From: Bacillus sp. FSL K6-3431
GTDB lineage: Bacteria; Bacillota; Bacilli; Bacillales; Bacillaceae_C
DNA length: 64,000 nt
NCBI RefSeq assembly: GCF_038002605.1
Contig: NZ_JBBOCT010000001.1
Location: 3,038,001-3,102,000 of the forward strand
Direction of reading: 5' to 3'
Under the pieces are notes generated by a model. It was not told the DNA's origin. It made no database searches and saw only the letters and a list, made by a program, of their open reading frames with translations. Of this stretch, positions 54,625 to 62,381 are shown piece by piece; the first letter of the stretch is position 1; each line of letters begins with the position of its first letter. Both the position numbers and the translations under genes were made by a program.

Positions 54625-55341
54625 TTACTTTATCTCCTCAAGTGGCTTAGCATTTCCATATACAGGTCGTTTACGATCAACCGGCTTTGCCCACTGTACA
54701 GCATTCGTAATAACGCGCTGAATATCCTTATTGTAATAGGTAGGATACGTTTCATGACCAGGACGGAAGTAGAAAATCTTCCCGTTTCCACGACGATATG
54801 TGCATCCGCTTCGGAATACTTCTCCACCTTCAAACCAGCTTACAAATAATAGTTCATTAGGAGCAGGAATATCAAAATGCTCTCCGTACATTTCTTCCTT
54901 TTCAAGTTCTATGTACTCGCCGATTCCTTCAGCAATTGGATGGCTCGGATCAAGGACCCAAATACGTTCCTTCTCATCCGCTTCTCTCCATTTTAAATCG
55001 CATGAAGTACCCATAAGTTTTTTGAAAATCTTTGAAAAGTGGCCTGAGTGAAGAACGATCAATCCCATTCCATCTAATACTCTTTGCTGTACTTTATTTA
55101 CTATCTCATCGGCTACTTCATGATGAGCCATATGGCCCCACCATATAAGTACATCGGTTTCATTCAATACTTCCTCCGTCAAGCCATGTTCTGGCTCGTC
55201 CAGTGTTGCCGTTTTTACATCGACTCCAGCTTCTTGCAGAAATGTAGCAATCGCTTGGTGGATACCTTTTGGATACACTTCCTGCACTAGTGGATTCGTT
55301 TGTTCATGTCGATTTTCATTCCAAACCGTTACTTTCGTCAT
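54625..55341 (-). CDS. ThuA-family protein
   Basis: A 238-residue ThuA-like domain of the glutamine-amidotransferase-like fold. Visible are [28 protein letters not shown], the nucleophile-elbow-like region [14 protein letters not shown] and [19 protein letters not shown]. In rhizobia ThuA and the dehydrogenase ThuB act on trehalose-type sugars; newer work, as I recall, links relatives to 3-keto-glycoside chemistry. The ATG at 55341 follows GGGGAGG. It starts 17 bases after the esterase gene ends, in the same operon. Confidence 0.88.
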   Translation of the reverse strand: MTKVTVWNENRHEQTNPLVQEVYPKGIHQAIATFLQEAGVDVKTATLDEPEHGLTEEVLNETDVLIWWGHMAHHEVADEIVNKVQQRVLDGMGLIVLHSGHFSKIFKKLMGTSCDLKWREADEKERIWVLDPSHPIAEGIGEYIELEKEEMYGEHFDIPAPNELLFVSWFEGGEVFRSGCTYRRGNGKIFYFRPGHETYPTYYNKDIQRVITNAVQWAKPVDRKRPVYGNAKPLEEIK

Positions 55342-55358
55342 TAATAATTCCTCCCCAT

Positions 55359-56051
55359 TTATCTTTTTTGACTCAAAAGCCAAGAATAGAATTCCGGATT
55401 ATTATAGGTTTCTGTCCAAGAATCATGATTAACCTCAGGATATACGGTAAATTTCACATTACCTCCAACCATTCGAAGCGCTTCCACCATTGCTTCACTT
55501 TCTTCAATCGGTACAACTTCATCCTTATCCCCATGAAAAGCCCAAACTGGAACATTTTTTAGTTGTTCTAACTGCTCCGTGGAACCGCCACCACAAATTG
55601 GCGCTATAGCTGCAAATTTCTCAGGGTATCTTCTAGCAATCTCCCAAGTACCGTACCCTCCCATACTTAAACCGGTTACATATATCCTCTCTATATCCAC
55701 TCGATATTTATTAATCAAATCATCAAGTAATGCGATGATGGATTCTAAATGTAATATCCAATTCGAGTATCTTGCAATGCCAAGCGGACATTGCGGAGAA
55801 ACAAGAATAAATGGGAAATTCTGTTCTTCGGCAAGCTTTGGCAGCCCATGTACTTTCACTGCATTTAAATCGGAACCACGCTCCCCCATTCCATGCAAAA
55901 ATAGAACAAGTGGATAGTTGCTATCAGGCTTCTGATTATAATCAACTGGCATAGATAATAAATATTTCAGATTCATTGCTTTTTTAACTTCGACATCTTT
56001 TTGAAAAGAACAGGACTGTTGCGTTATATGAATGCCCTCCTTTTTGTTCAA
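55359..56051 (-). CDS. Alpha/beta-hydrolase esterase
   Basis: About 230 residues of the prolyl-oligopeptidase/feruloyl-esterase-like hydrolase family. The catalytic Ser is in [13 protein letters not shown], Asp in [11 protein letters not shown], and His in EVNHDSWTE; the oxyanion region is FLHGMGERG. It has no signal peptide, so it acts inside the cell, for example deacylating an imported glycoside. The start is unclear: TTG at 56051 lies upstream of a fine AAGGAGG, and the codon properly spaced after it is ATA. It is first in the LacI-type operon that includes ThuA. Confidence 0.83.
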   Translation of the reverse strand: MNKKEGIHITQQSCSFQKDVEVKKAMNLKYLLSMPVDYNQKPDSNYPLVLFLHGMGERGSDLNAVKVHGLPKLAEEQNFPFILVSPQCPLGIARYSNWILHLESIIALLDDLINKYRVDIERIYVTGLSMGGYGTWEIARRYPEKFAAIAPICGGGSTEQLEQLKNVPVWAFHGDKDEVVPIEESEAMVEALRMVGGNVKFTVYPEVNHDSWTETYNNPEFYSWLLSQKR

Positions 56052-56092
56052 TACTTTCTATGCAAACGTATAGCACAAGTATAAAAAAAACA

Positions 56093-56118
56093 ATCGAAAC
56101 GTTTCTATTTAGAATATA
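56093..56118 (-). promoter_or_regulatory. LacI-type operator and -10 of the esterase-ThuA operon
   Basis: ATCGAAACGTTTCTAT (56093-56108) matches the 42245 palindrome at 15 of 16 bases. A TATATT (56118-56113) lies just upstream as a likely -10; the -35 (TTTTCA) is poor. Confidence 0.72.
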
Positions 56119-56183
56119 ACATCTTTCTATTCAATTGAAAACCATTCTTCCAAACTTTCATTTATTTATTTTTTCCTATACTT

Positions 56184-56350
56184 TTAAGAGGATGTTCAAA
56201 AAGTCACCAAATGATAAACTGCGAATTTCTTCGTTACTCGTTTTTTCCAGTTCTCACGTATTAAAAGCATACGCTTTTATCCTCAAAACCTTCGCGCCTC
56301 CCTCGAACTTCTTGTTTCTAATTTGGCACCTTTTTGAACACGCATTTTAA
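56184..56350. repeat. MITE-like element with inverted ends
   Basis: GTTCAAAAAGTCACCAAAT (56194-56212) and ATTTGGCACCTTTTTGAAC (56321-56339) are inverted copies with two or three mismatches, about 145 bases end to end. The inside, with GCGAATTTCTTCGTTACTCG, holds no gene. I recall similar units dispersed in bacillus-type genomes. The remaining gap to 56432 shows nothing. Confidence 0.6.
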
Positions 56351-56432
56351 CAAATTATTAATTGGTATGTAGGTATCTTATTTAATGAGCGGGCGTGAAG
56401 CAATGTTCCCGCCCTTCCTATAAAAGTTACTT

Positions 56433-56903
56433 TTAAACTGGCTTAAATCCTTCTTCTCTTAAATAACTTTCTGCCTGTTTCAGTGATTCAAAACTTTCTT
56501 CCAAGTTAAGCCCCATATAAATATTCCAAAGCATATCTTCATGCATGAGTATTAGTGTCTGCCCATCGCTATTGCCCCACTTTTGTTCAGTCACCATTTC
56601 TGTCTGCTGAACCTCTATCTCTTTCCCTTCAGCAAGGTACTTAATGGAGTCAGTAATGATCGTTCTCAACTCTTCTTCTGATACCTCTCTAATATTAACA
56701 AGACCTCTGGAATCTGTATCATATTTCTCAAGATCACCAACATACACAAACCCATTTCCATTTGGATGAAGATAATGTACTACAATTGTTTTATCAAATA
56801 AGCTTTCAGCAAAATGGTAGTTTAACCGTTTCATCGATACCTCTTTACGTATTAACTGTGGGAATGTTTCGATGATCGCTTGTTTTTGTTCGAACGAAAG
56901 CAT
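56433..56903 (-). CDS. Conserved hypothetical protein
   Basis: A 156-residue soluble protein with no signal peptide or membrane helix. It is rich in charged residues, with a mixed alpha/beta pattern such as DKTIVVHYLHPNGNGFVYVG in the first half and an acidic, helical second half ending YLREEGFKPV. I do not recognise the family and see no catalytic motif. A GAGG site precedes the ATG by 9 bases. It is divergent from the brxC gene and has no operon partner. Confidence 0.7.
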   Translation of the reverse strand: MLSFEQKQAIIETFPQLIRKEVSMKRLNYHFAESLFDKTIVVHYLHPNGNGFVYVGDLEKYDTDSRGLVNIREVSEEELRTIITDSIKYLAEGKEIEVQQTEMVTEQKWGNSDGQTLILMHEDMLWNIYMGLNLEESFESLKQAESYLREEGFKPV

Positions 56904-57041
56904 GTAATAACGCCTCTTTTCTAATAATATTCCTTACAATTAGTATAACACGCAACAACTACAACAACACTACGAGACAACGGACGTGAAGGAAACAGAT
57001 TAGTTTGAGATAATAGACAAAGTATCGGAGGGATGGTTGTA

Positions 57042-57383
57042 ATGACACAATTAAAAAAATTAAACACTTTAAATGAATGGAAAGATGTATTGAGTGATTC
57101 TAATGAAAAGCCAGTTCTTGTTTTCAAACACAGCACTACATGCCCAATAAGCGCTTCAGCATATGATGAATATAAATCATATGAAACTGATCTCGATAAA
57201 TACATTGTAGCAGTAATCGAAAGCAGGCCCGTATCAAATGAGATCGCAAACGACCTAGGAATTACCCATCAATCACCACAAGTTCTCCTCCTTCAAAAGG
57301 AACAGCCATTATGGAACGCTTCACATTGGAAGATTACTGGACAGGCATTGGGGAATGCGGTTAAAGAACATATAACTGAATAG
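57042..57383 (+). CDS. brxC: Monothiol bacilliredoxin BrxC (YtxJ)
   Basis: A 113-residue thioredoxin-fold protein of the YtxJ family, recalled as bacilliredoxin C, which removes bacillithiol from oxidised protein cysteines. The single active-site Cys is in FKHSTTCPISASA near residue 34; there is no second Cys, consistent with monothiol chemistry. The cis-Pro region is HQSPQVLLLQ. The ATG at 57042 has a better gap from GGAGG than the one at 57033. It implies the host makes bacillithiol. It is a single gene with its own terminator. Confidence 0.9.
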   Translation: MTQLKKLNTLNEWKDVLSDSNEKPVLVFKHSTTCPISASAYDEYKSYETDLDKYIVAVIESRPVSNEIANDLGITHQSPQVLLLQKEQPLWNASHWKITGQALGNAVKEHITE

Positions 57384-57396
57384 AAAGATATGCAGA

Positions 57397-57436
57397 GAGC
57401 TTCTATCGTTTCACAAACGTTAGAGGCCTTTTTTAA
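57397..57436 (+). terminator. Terminator of brxC
   Basis: AGAGCTTCTATCGTT and AACGTTAGAGGCCTT pair imperfectly around TCACA and run into TTTTTT. Confidence 0.75.
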
Positions 57437-57509
57437 TGTTTAATTTTCGATTTTTAACACGATACTGCTTCCATATGATAAAATTCACTGTTTATTATCA
57501 TCGTACTTA

Positions 57510-57539
57510 TTGACTTTTATTTTTCCTTGGGTGTAAAAT
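57510..57539 (+). promoter_or_regulatory. Probable zupT promoter
   Basis: TTGACT (57510-57515), 18-base spacer, TAAAAT (57534-57539). The start codon is about 95 bases further. No clear Zur box was seen in the leader. Confidence 0.5.
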
Positions 57540-57635
57540 GTTTCCCAATGGAAACTTTTAATATATCTTGCATATTATCGTAAGAAGCAACTTTTTTTAG
57601 ATTGAATTCAACGAGCAAGAGGAGTAAATACAAAA

Positions 57636-58439
57636 ATGACTGATAACTTAATTATGGCATTTAGCCTTACTTTGTTGGCCGGACTTGCTACAGGGATCGG
57701 CAGTGTTGTTGCGATGTTCACATCCACTACAAATACAAAATTCCTCTCATGGTCACTTGGCTTTTCTGCGGGAGTGATGATCTATGTTTCAATGATTGAA
57801 ATTTTTGTAAAAGCAAAAGACGCCTTAACAACTGCACTCGGTAATGAAACAGGTAACTGGGCCACAATAGGTGGCTTCTTTGGTGGCATGCTTTTAATCG
57901 CCTTCATCGACAAATTTGTTCCAAATCAAGGAAACCCACATGAAATAAAAAAAGTAGAAGAAATGAAAGGAAATAATGTTCACGATGCTGAATTGCTAAA
58001 GATGGGAACTTTCACCGCATTAGCGATTGCTATTCACAATTTTCCCGAGGGAATCGCCACGTTCACAGCAGCTTTACAAGATCCTGCTCTTGGAGTAGCA
58101 ATCGCAATCGCAATTGCCATTCATAATATTCCTGAGGGTATTGCTGTAGCTGTACCCATCTATTTTGCAACTGGGAGTAAGAAAAAGGCATTTAAACTTT
58201 CATTTTTATCAGGACTTTCAGAGCCCGTTGGCGCGATTATTGCCTTTCTAATTTTGATGCCTTTTTTAAACGACGTCGTATTTGGAATTATATTTGCATC
58301 TGTTGCCGGTATAATGGTTTTCATCTCACTTGATGGACTCTTGCCAGCAGCAAAAAAGTATGATGAAGCACACACATCCATTTATGGATTAATCAGCGGA
58401 ATGGTGGTTATGGCCATCAGTCTAATACTCGTTATTTAA
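57636..58439 (+). CDS. zupT: ZIP-family zinc transporter ZupT
   Basis: A 267-residue ZIP transporter with eight membrane helices that takes up zinc and related divalent metals. The two metal-binding helices carry HNFPEGIATF and HNIPEGIAVAVP, the defining ZupT motifs, with SEPVGAIIAF in a later helix. A cytoplasmic loop near residues 105-125 is charged. It is complete, alone, and followed by a bidirectional terminator. Regulation is unclear; a Zur site might be expected but is not obvious. Confidence 0.93.
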   Translation: MTDNLIMAFSLTLLAGLATGIGSVVAMFTSTTNTKFLSWSLGFSAGVMIYVSMIEIFVKAKDALTTALGNETGNWATIGGFFGGMLLIAFIDKFVPNQGNPHEIKKVEEMKGNNVHDAELLKMGTFTALAIAIHNFPEGIATFTAALQDPALGVAIAIAIAIHNIPEGIAVAVPIYFATGSKKKAFKLSFLSGLSEPVGAIIAFLILMPFLNDVVFGIIFASVAGIMVFISLDGLLPAAKKYDEAHTSIYGLISGMVVMAISLILVI

Positions 58440-58473
58440 AAAGAAAAGCCGAAAATGAACTATCCTATATCTA

Positions 58474-58511
58474 GAAAAGGGATTCCCGATTAGGATGGAA
58501 TCCCTTTTTAT
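58474..58511. terminator. Bidirectional terminator between zupT and the TVP38-type gene
   Basis: AAAAGGGATTCC and GGAATCCCTTTTT arms around about ten bases. It overlaps the last codons of the minus-strand gene. Confidence 0.85.
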
Positions 58512-59173
58512 TTGACAGGCAGATTCTTCTTTCTCCTTTTAGACATTTTCCTTTTTTGATAAAAGTATACAAACGGTAACAACGCGACTAATGAAATTGG
58601 TAGAGCATATTTTTCAAAATCTGTTGTAATAATACCATTCACAACTAAGCACATCAAAAAAATATATATCGCATTCCCAATTACCGTTGCTCCTAAATAA
58701 TGAAACATTCTAATCGAACTTGCGCCACCTGCAATATTAATAAAACTAGAAGGGACAAACGGAATCAGCCTCGCATACAGCATAAATAAAAAACCATTAC
58801 TTTCAATTTTTTCCTTGATACCTTTATTTATTCGCTCACCCAAAATTGACTGAAGCCAATATCGATATAAGATAAACGCAACGACGCTACCTATAATACT
58901 TGTCACCAAGCTCCAGAAATAACCATGTATAAAGCCAAATAATAAAATATTAACAGCTACGATCAAAATTAAAGGGACAAGCGTAAATAAATTCTGAACC
59001 ATCATCAACACGAAAGTAATCAGTACTGTTATATGTTGCTCCTCACCCAAAAACGCTTCGATCTCATCCATATCTGCAGTCTTCAAGATCGAGAACCACT
59101 CAGTATTAAATGCCCAGATTACGAGTAAAGCGATAGCTAGAAAAGAAATCACTCTTAATAGTATTTTTATCAT
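58508..59173 (-). CDS. TVP38/TMEM64-family membrane protein
   Basis: A 221-residue protein with about six hydrophobic segments and the VTT (SNARE-associated) domain. The signature is YARLIPFVPSSFINIAGGAS, after FIHGYFWSLVTSIIGSVVAF. DedA/VTT proteins are proposed lipid carriers or scramblases in the membrane; the exact role in bacilli is unsettled. The tail is strongly basic (RKMSKRRKKNLP). It is monocistronic, with GGAGG before the ATG. Confidence 0.87.
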   Translation of the reverse strand: MIKILLRVISFLAIALLVIWAFNTEWFSILKTADMDEIEAFLGEEQHITVLITFVLMMVQNLFTLVPLILIVAVNILLFGFIHGYFWSLVTSIIGSVVAFILYRYWLQSILGERINKGIKEKIESNGFLFMLYARLIPFVPSSFINIAGGASSIRMFHYLGATVIGNAIYIFLMCLVVNGIITTDFEKYALPISLVALLPFVYFYQKRKMSKRRKKNLPVK

Positions 59174-59331
59174 TATCCCTCCAAGGAGACAGAACTATTT
59201 ATTTAATAATAAAAAAAGCAAGCAGGATAGCAATAAACAATATGCAATGGATTGCTTATTGACGATTTTACAAAAGCTTCAATTTCCCTCATGCTATAGT
59301 TAAATTATAACAAGAAAAGAGGGATGGATAA

Positions 59332-60597
59332 ATGAATAATACTACCACCATCGATAATATTATTAATGATACGAGAAAAAAATTTGGTTTAAGCAACTAT
59401 CATCTATATAGAACTCATTTCTTCAAAAAAAGCAATGTTTATAATGAGGTAAGGTATACATATAGTATGGAATGGTTTCCGAATGATGTATCACAAATAG
59501 CAGATGAGGATACTAATCCCACTGGAACGGCTTGCATCGAGTATGATTTGCATAATCACTCATATGAATCTGTTATCTTTGTCGGCGGAGTTTCTTATGC
59601 AGAGGGAATAATATATAAAAATAATCTCAAAGACGTCACCCATTGGATCGAAGTAGAAACAGGATTGAGAAATGAGCAGGACTTCCATCTACAAAAAATA
59701 GACGAGCAGACCTTTTATTTTCAGGGAAGTATAAATGGGATTCCTTTTTCACCATCCAGTACTATCGAGATAAGAGTAGATCAAAATGATAAGCTAACCC
59801 TTTTCTCGATTTATGGTGACTTTCCTAATAAAGACCTAGTTATCGAAGATAATTTCACATTGACAATCGATGCTGTCGAGCAGATAGCAAAAACACAGCT
59901 AAAATTATTAGAATTTCCCACGGACGAAGACAAACAACTGCTTCCAATTTATGGGGTAGAGGAAATATATATTGCCAACAAAGAAAGCAAAACATTAGAT
60001 TTTCAGCTTGATGAACGTTCACGACTATTGATAGATAAAACCTTAAACTGGGAGACTCCTCTCGATAAACCTTTTATGAGAAAACAATTGGAATTCGGTT
60101 CGGAAGTGACAATGGAACAAGCCTTTTCTAAGGAATTTGATATAGATAGTCACCCTATTACCGAATCAATCCAGGCACAATGCATTATCGTTGTAAGGGA
60201 CTTTTTACGCCAAGTTTATCCCAGCGAATCAGGGAAATGGACTCTAAAATCACTACATCGTAATAACGGATATATAGATGCTGTCTTAAAATTGCAAGTG
60301 CAGAATGATTACAAAATTTTTCAAAGGAAAATAATCGTTATGATTAATGGAGCCACTTTGGATGCTGTAAATTATATAGATAATGAGTCTTTTCTTGAAA
60401 TATATCAAGACTTTACAGCCATTGAACCAACAGTGGAACATCACATTGCATATGAGGAACTCAAGCCATTCATTACTTTAACACCGGTCTATGTTTATGA
60501 TCTCCATCAAGAGAAATATATACTTTGCGGAAAATTAGATTGCGAATACGGTGTCCATGCTGCCACGAAAGAAATCATTGCGCTAAGAGACATTTAG
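59332..60597 (+). CDS. YcdB/YcdC-repeat-like protein of unknown function
   Basis: A 421-residue soluble protein with no signal peptide, made of alpha/beta repeats resembling the YcdB/YcdC domain of bacilli, for example SINGIPFSPSSTIEIRVDQN and DKLTLFSIYGDFP. It is acidic with many aromatic residues and no catalytic motif that I can see. Such domains are often fused to sporulation or wall proteins, but here the protein is cytoplasmic by sequence. An AGAGGGATG site precedes the start. It has no operon partner. Confidence 0.7.
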   Translation: MNNTTTIDNIINDTRKKFGLSNYHLYRTHFFKKSNVYNEVRYTYSMEWFPNDVSQIADEDTNPTGTACIEYDLHNHSYESVIFVGGVSYAEGIIYKNNLKDVTHWIEVETGLRNEQDFHLQKIDEQTFYFQGSINGIPFSPSSTIEIRVDQNDKLTLFSIYGDFPNKDLVIEDNFTLTIDAVEQIAKTQLKLLEFPTDEDKQLLPIYGVEEIYIANKESKTLDFQLDERSRLLIDKTLNWETPLDKPFMRKQLEFGSEVTMEQAFSKEFDIDSHPITESIQAQCIIVVRDFLRQVYPSESGKWTLKSLHRNNGYIDAVLKLQVQNDYKIFQRKIIVMINGATLDAVNYIDNESFLEIYQDFTAIEPTVEHHIAYEELKPFITLTPVYVYDLHQEKYILCGKLDCEYGVHAATKEIIALRDI

Positions 60598-60629
60598 GGG
60601 GAGAAGCCTTTCGTCCCCCCCAAGCTGTA

Positions 60630-61496
60630 TTATTTAAAGTTAAAAGCCTTCATACCGCGAACTTTCATTTCCACACGAAACAGTCCCCCTGCATGAGGCT
60701 GATTTTTTAATTCTTCCTCGTTTAAGCCTTGTCTTGCGGTGGTAATATATAACTCATTCAAATCCTTACCACCAAACGTACAAGAAGTAACATTACTGCA
60801 AGGTACGCTAACTTCATCTATCTGCTCACCTGTTAGTGGGTTCCAACAAGATACTTTCCAGCCGCCATAATGAGCAATCCAAAGCATTCCTTCTTCATCG
60901 ATCGTCATACCATCCGGAGCGCCTTCTCCATTAGGAATAGTGATTACATACTCTCGAAATGTAATCTCACTTGTTTGTATATTAAAATCATATGCAGCAA
61001 CCTTTTTCGTCGGCGTATCAATGTAATACATGATATCATTTGTAGCATTCCAGGCAATCCCATTAGAAATAGTGACAGGTGCGACTTTTTCCTTTACATG
61101 ACCATCGGGATAAACACAGTATAAAGCGCCTTCATTTTCACTCCCTTCAACATCCATCGTCCCTGCCCAAAGTCTGCCACTAGCGTCACATTTTCCATCA
61201 TTAAATCTAATGTCTGGGTTATCATTAGGACTTGCAACCAAAGTCAATTCCTCTGAAATCAAGTTAAATCTATATACCCCGCTATGCATCGCCAATACTA
61301 CCTTTTCTTTGTTTATTGGCACAACTGTAGTTACATATTCGTTAAATGACCACGTTTGGAGGTGCTCCGTTTTAACATCATAGCTTTGCATAGTTTTCCC
61401 GTTAATATCGACCCACATGAAACGTTGATGTTCACTGTCCCATGTTGGACCCTCTCCAAGCATATGCTTCATATCCATCCAAATCTGAGCTTCCAT
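60630..61496 (-). CDS. SMP-30/gluconolactonase-family sugar lactonase
   Basis: A 288-residue six-bladed propeller related to regucalcin. The metal ligands are likely Glu in LGEGPTWDSE, Asn in IRFNDGKCDASGRLWAGTM, Asn in TISNGIAWN, and Asp in GAPDGMTIDEEG. The enzyme opens sugar lactones such as gluconolactone or similar aldonolactones. It follows the SGNH hydrolase gene by 25 bases, so they are probably one operon in sugar or glycoside use. Together with the LarA-like/gntK block, aldonates appear to be a theme. Confidence 0.88.
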   Translation of the reverse strand: MEAQIWMDMKHMLGEGPTWDSEHQRFMWVDINGKTMQSYDVKTEHLQTWSFNEYVTTVVPINKEKVVLAMHSGVYRFNLISEELTLVASPNDNPDIRFNDGKCDASGRLWAGTMDVEGSENEGALYCVYPDGHVKEKVAPVTISNGIAWNATNDIMYYIDTPTKKVAAYDFNIQTSEITFREYVITIPNGEGAPDGMTIDEEGMLWIAHYGGWKVSCWNPLTGEQIDEVSVPCSNVTSCTFGGKDLNELYITTARQGLNEEELKNQPHAGGLFRVEMKVRGMKAFNFK

Positions 61497-61521
61497 TTCA
61501 AACCTCCTGTTTATCGATACT

Positions 61522-62154
61522 TTATTTTTCAGCTTCCTGTACGGCTTTGATCCAAGTTTGAGCCATTAATAAATCTCCACCAGAAGTCATATGTACACCA
61601 TCTGTTGTTAATTTAAATCCTGATTTGTGTCGCAAATAAGTTTTAAAAGCTTGATGAGTCGGCACTACTATCGCCTTGTATTCTACGGCTAAGCGATGAA
61701 CAGCCTCTATATACGGTATAAGCAGGAGGTTCCCTTTAGAATCAAGGTCCTCTTCAATAACCGTAGGCTCCATTAATATGATGCCTGTTTTCATTTCTGC
61801 CGATAGTTTAGATAGTAACTCCGAATAAATCTGCTCGTATTTCTCTGGATAAATCTGTTCAAGATGTGGATTATCAAGCTGTCTCCAGACATCGTTAATG
61901 CCAATCGAAATAGAAACCCAGTCAGGTTGAAGATCGATTACATCTTCTTGCCATCTAGCTGCCAAATGATCAACTCTATCGCCACCAATTCCTTTATTCA
62001 GAAATTGTAGATTTGCTTCTGGTTCTGTAATGGAGTAATAATCACGGATTAGCCGCACATAACCATGCCCCATTTTCTCAGGATCTTCTCTTCTCCCAGC
62101 ATCTGTAATGCTATCACCAATCAAAACTATTTTATCGTCATTGTTGAAGTTCAA
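61522..62154 (-). CDS. SGNH/GDSL hydrolase
   Basis: A 210-residue hydrolase with all four conserved blocks: LIGDSITDAGR (Ser), NKGIGGDRV (Gly), ISIGINDVWRQ (Asn) and TTDGVHMTSGGDLL (Asp and His). It has no signal peptide, so it is cytoplasmic. Members deacetylate sugars or hydrolyse esters; similar bacillus proteins are rhamnogalacturonan acetylesterase-like. It is the first gene of a two-gene operon with the sugar lactonase. GGGGG precedes the ATG. Confidence 0.9.
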   Translation of the reverse strand: MNFNNDDKIVLIGDSITDAGRREDPEKMGHGYVRLIRDYYSITEPEANLQFLNKGIGGDRVDHLAARWQEDVIDLQPDWVSISIGINDVWRQLDNPHLEQIYPEKYEQIYSELLSKLSAEMKTGIILMEPTVIEEDLDSKGNLLLIPYIEAVHRLAVEYKAIVVPTHQAFKTYLRHKSGFKLTTDGVHMTSGGDLLMAQTWIKAVQEAEK

Positions 62155-62341
62155 TATAATATCCCCCTAAAAATATTCATATAAAAATGTAAACAAATAC
62201 CCTTTCTTAGCATTTGATTCCCCTGGTATGATACTTACTCATAGTAAACTTTTTCACCACACCCTTTACATTAAGATTTTACATAATAGTATTGTATCGC
62301 AATCCACCTGGTATTGTTATACTTTTCTGATTATAACAAAC

Positions 62342-62372
62342 AAAAAAACGACCGAATTATCTTCAGTCGTTA
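62342..62372 (-). terminator. Weak terminator-like hairpin after the Na/Pi gene
   Basis: ACGAC and GTCGT arms with an A run (AAAAAA) to the left, giving T residues on the minus strand. The short stem makes it uncertain. Confidence 0.45.
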
Positions 62373-62381
62373 CGATTTACC

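Noticed and set aside
56921..57205. Minus-strand frame opposite brxC
   Set aside because: Overlaps the conserved bacilliredoxin gene and contains no recognisable motif.
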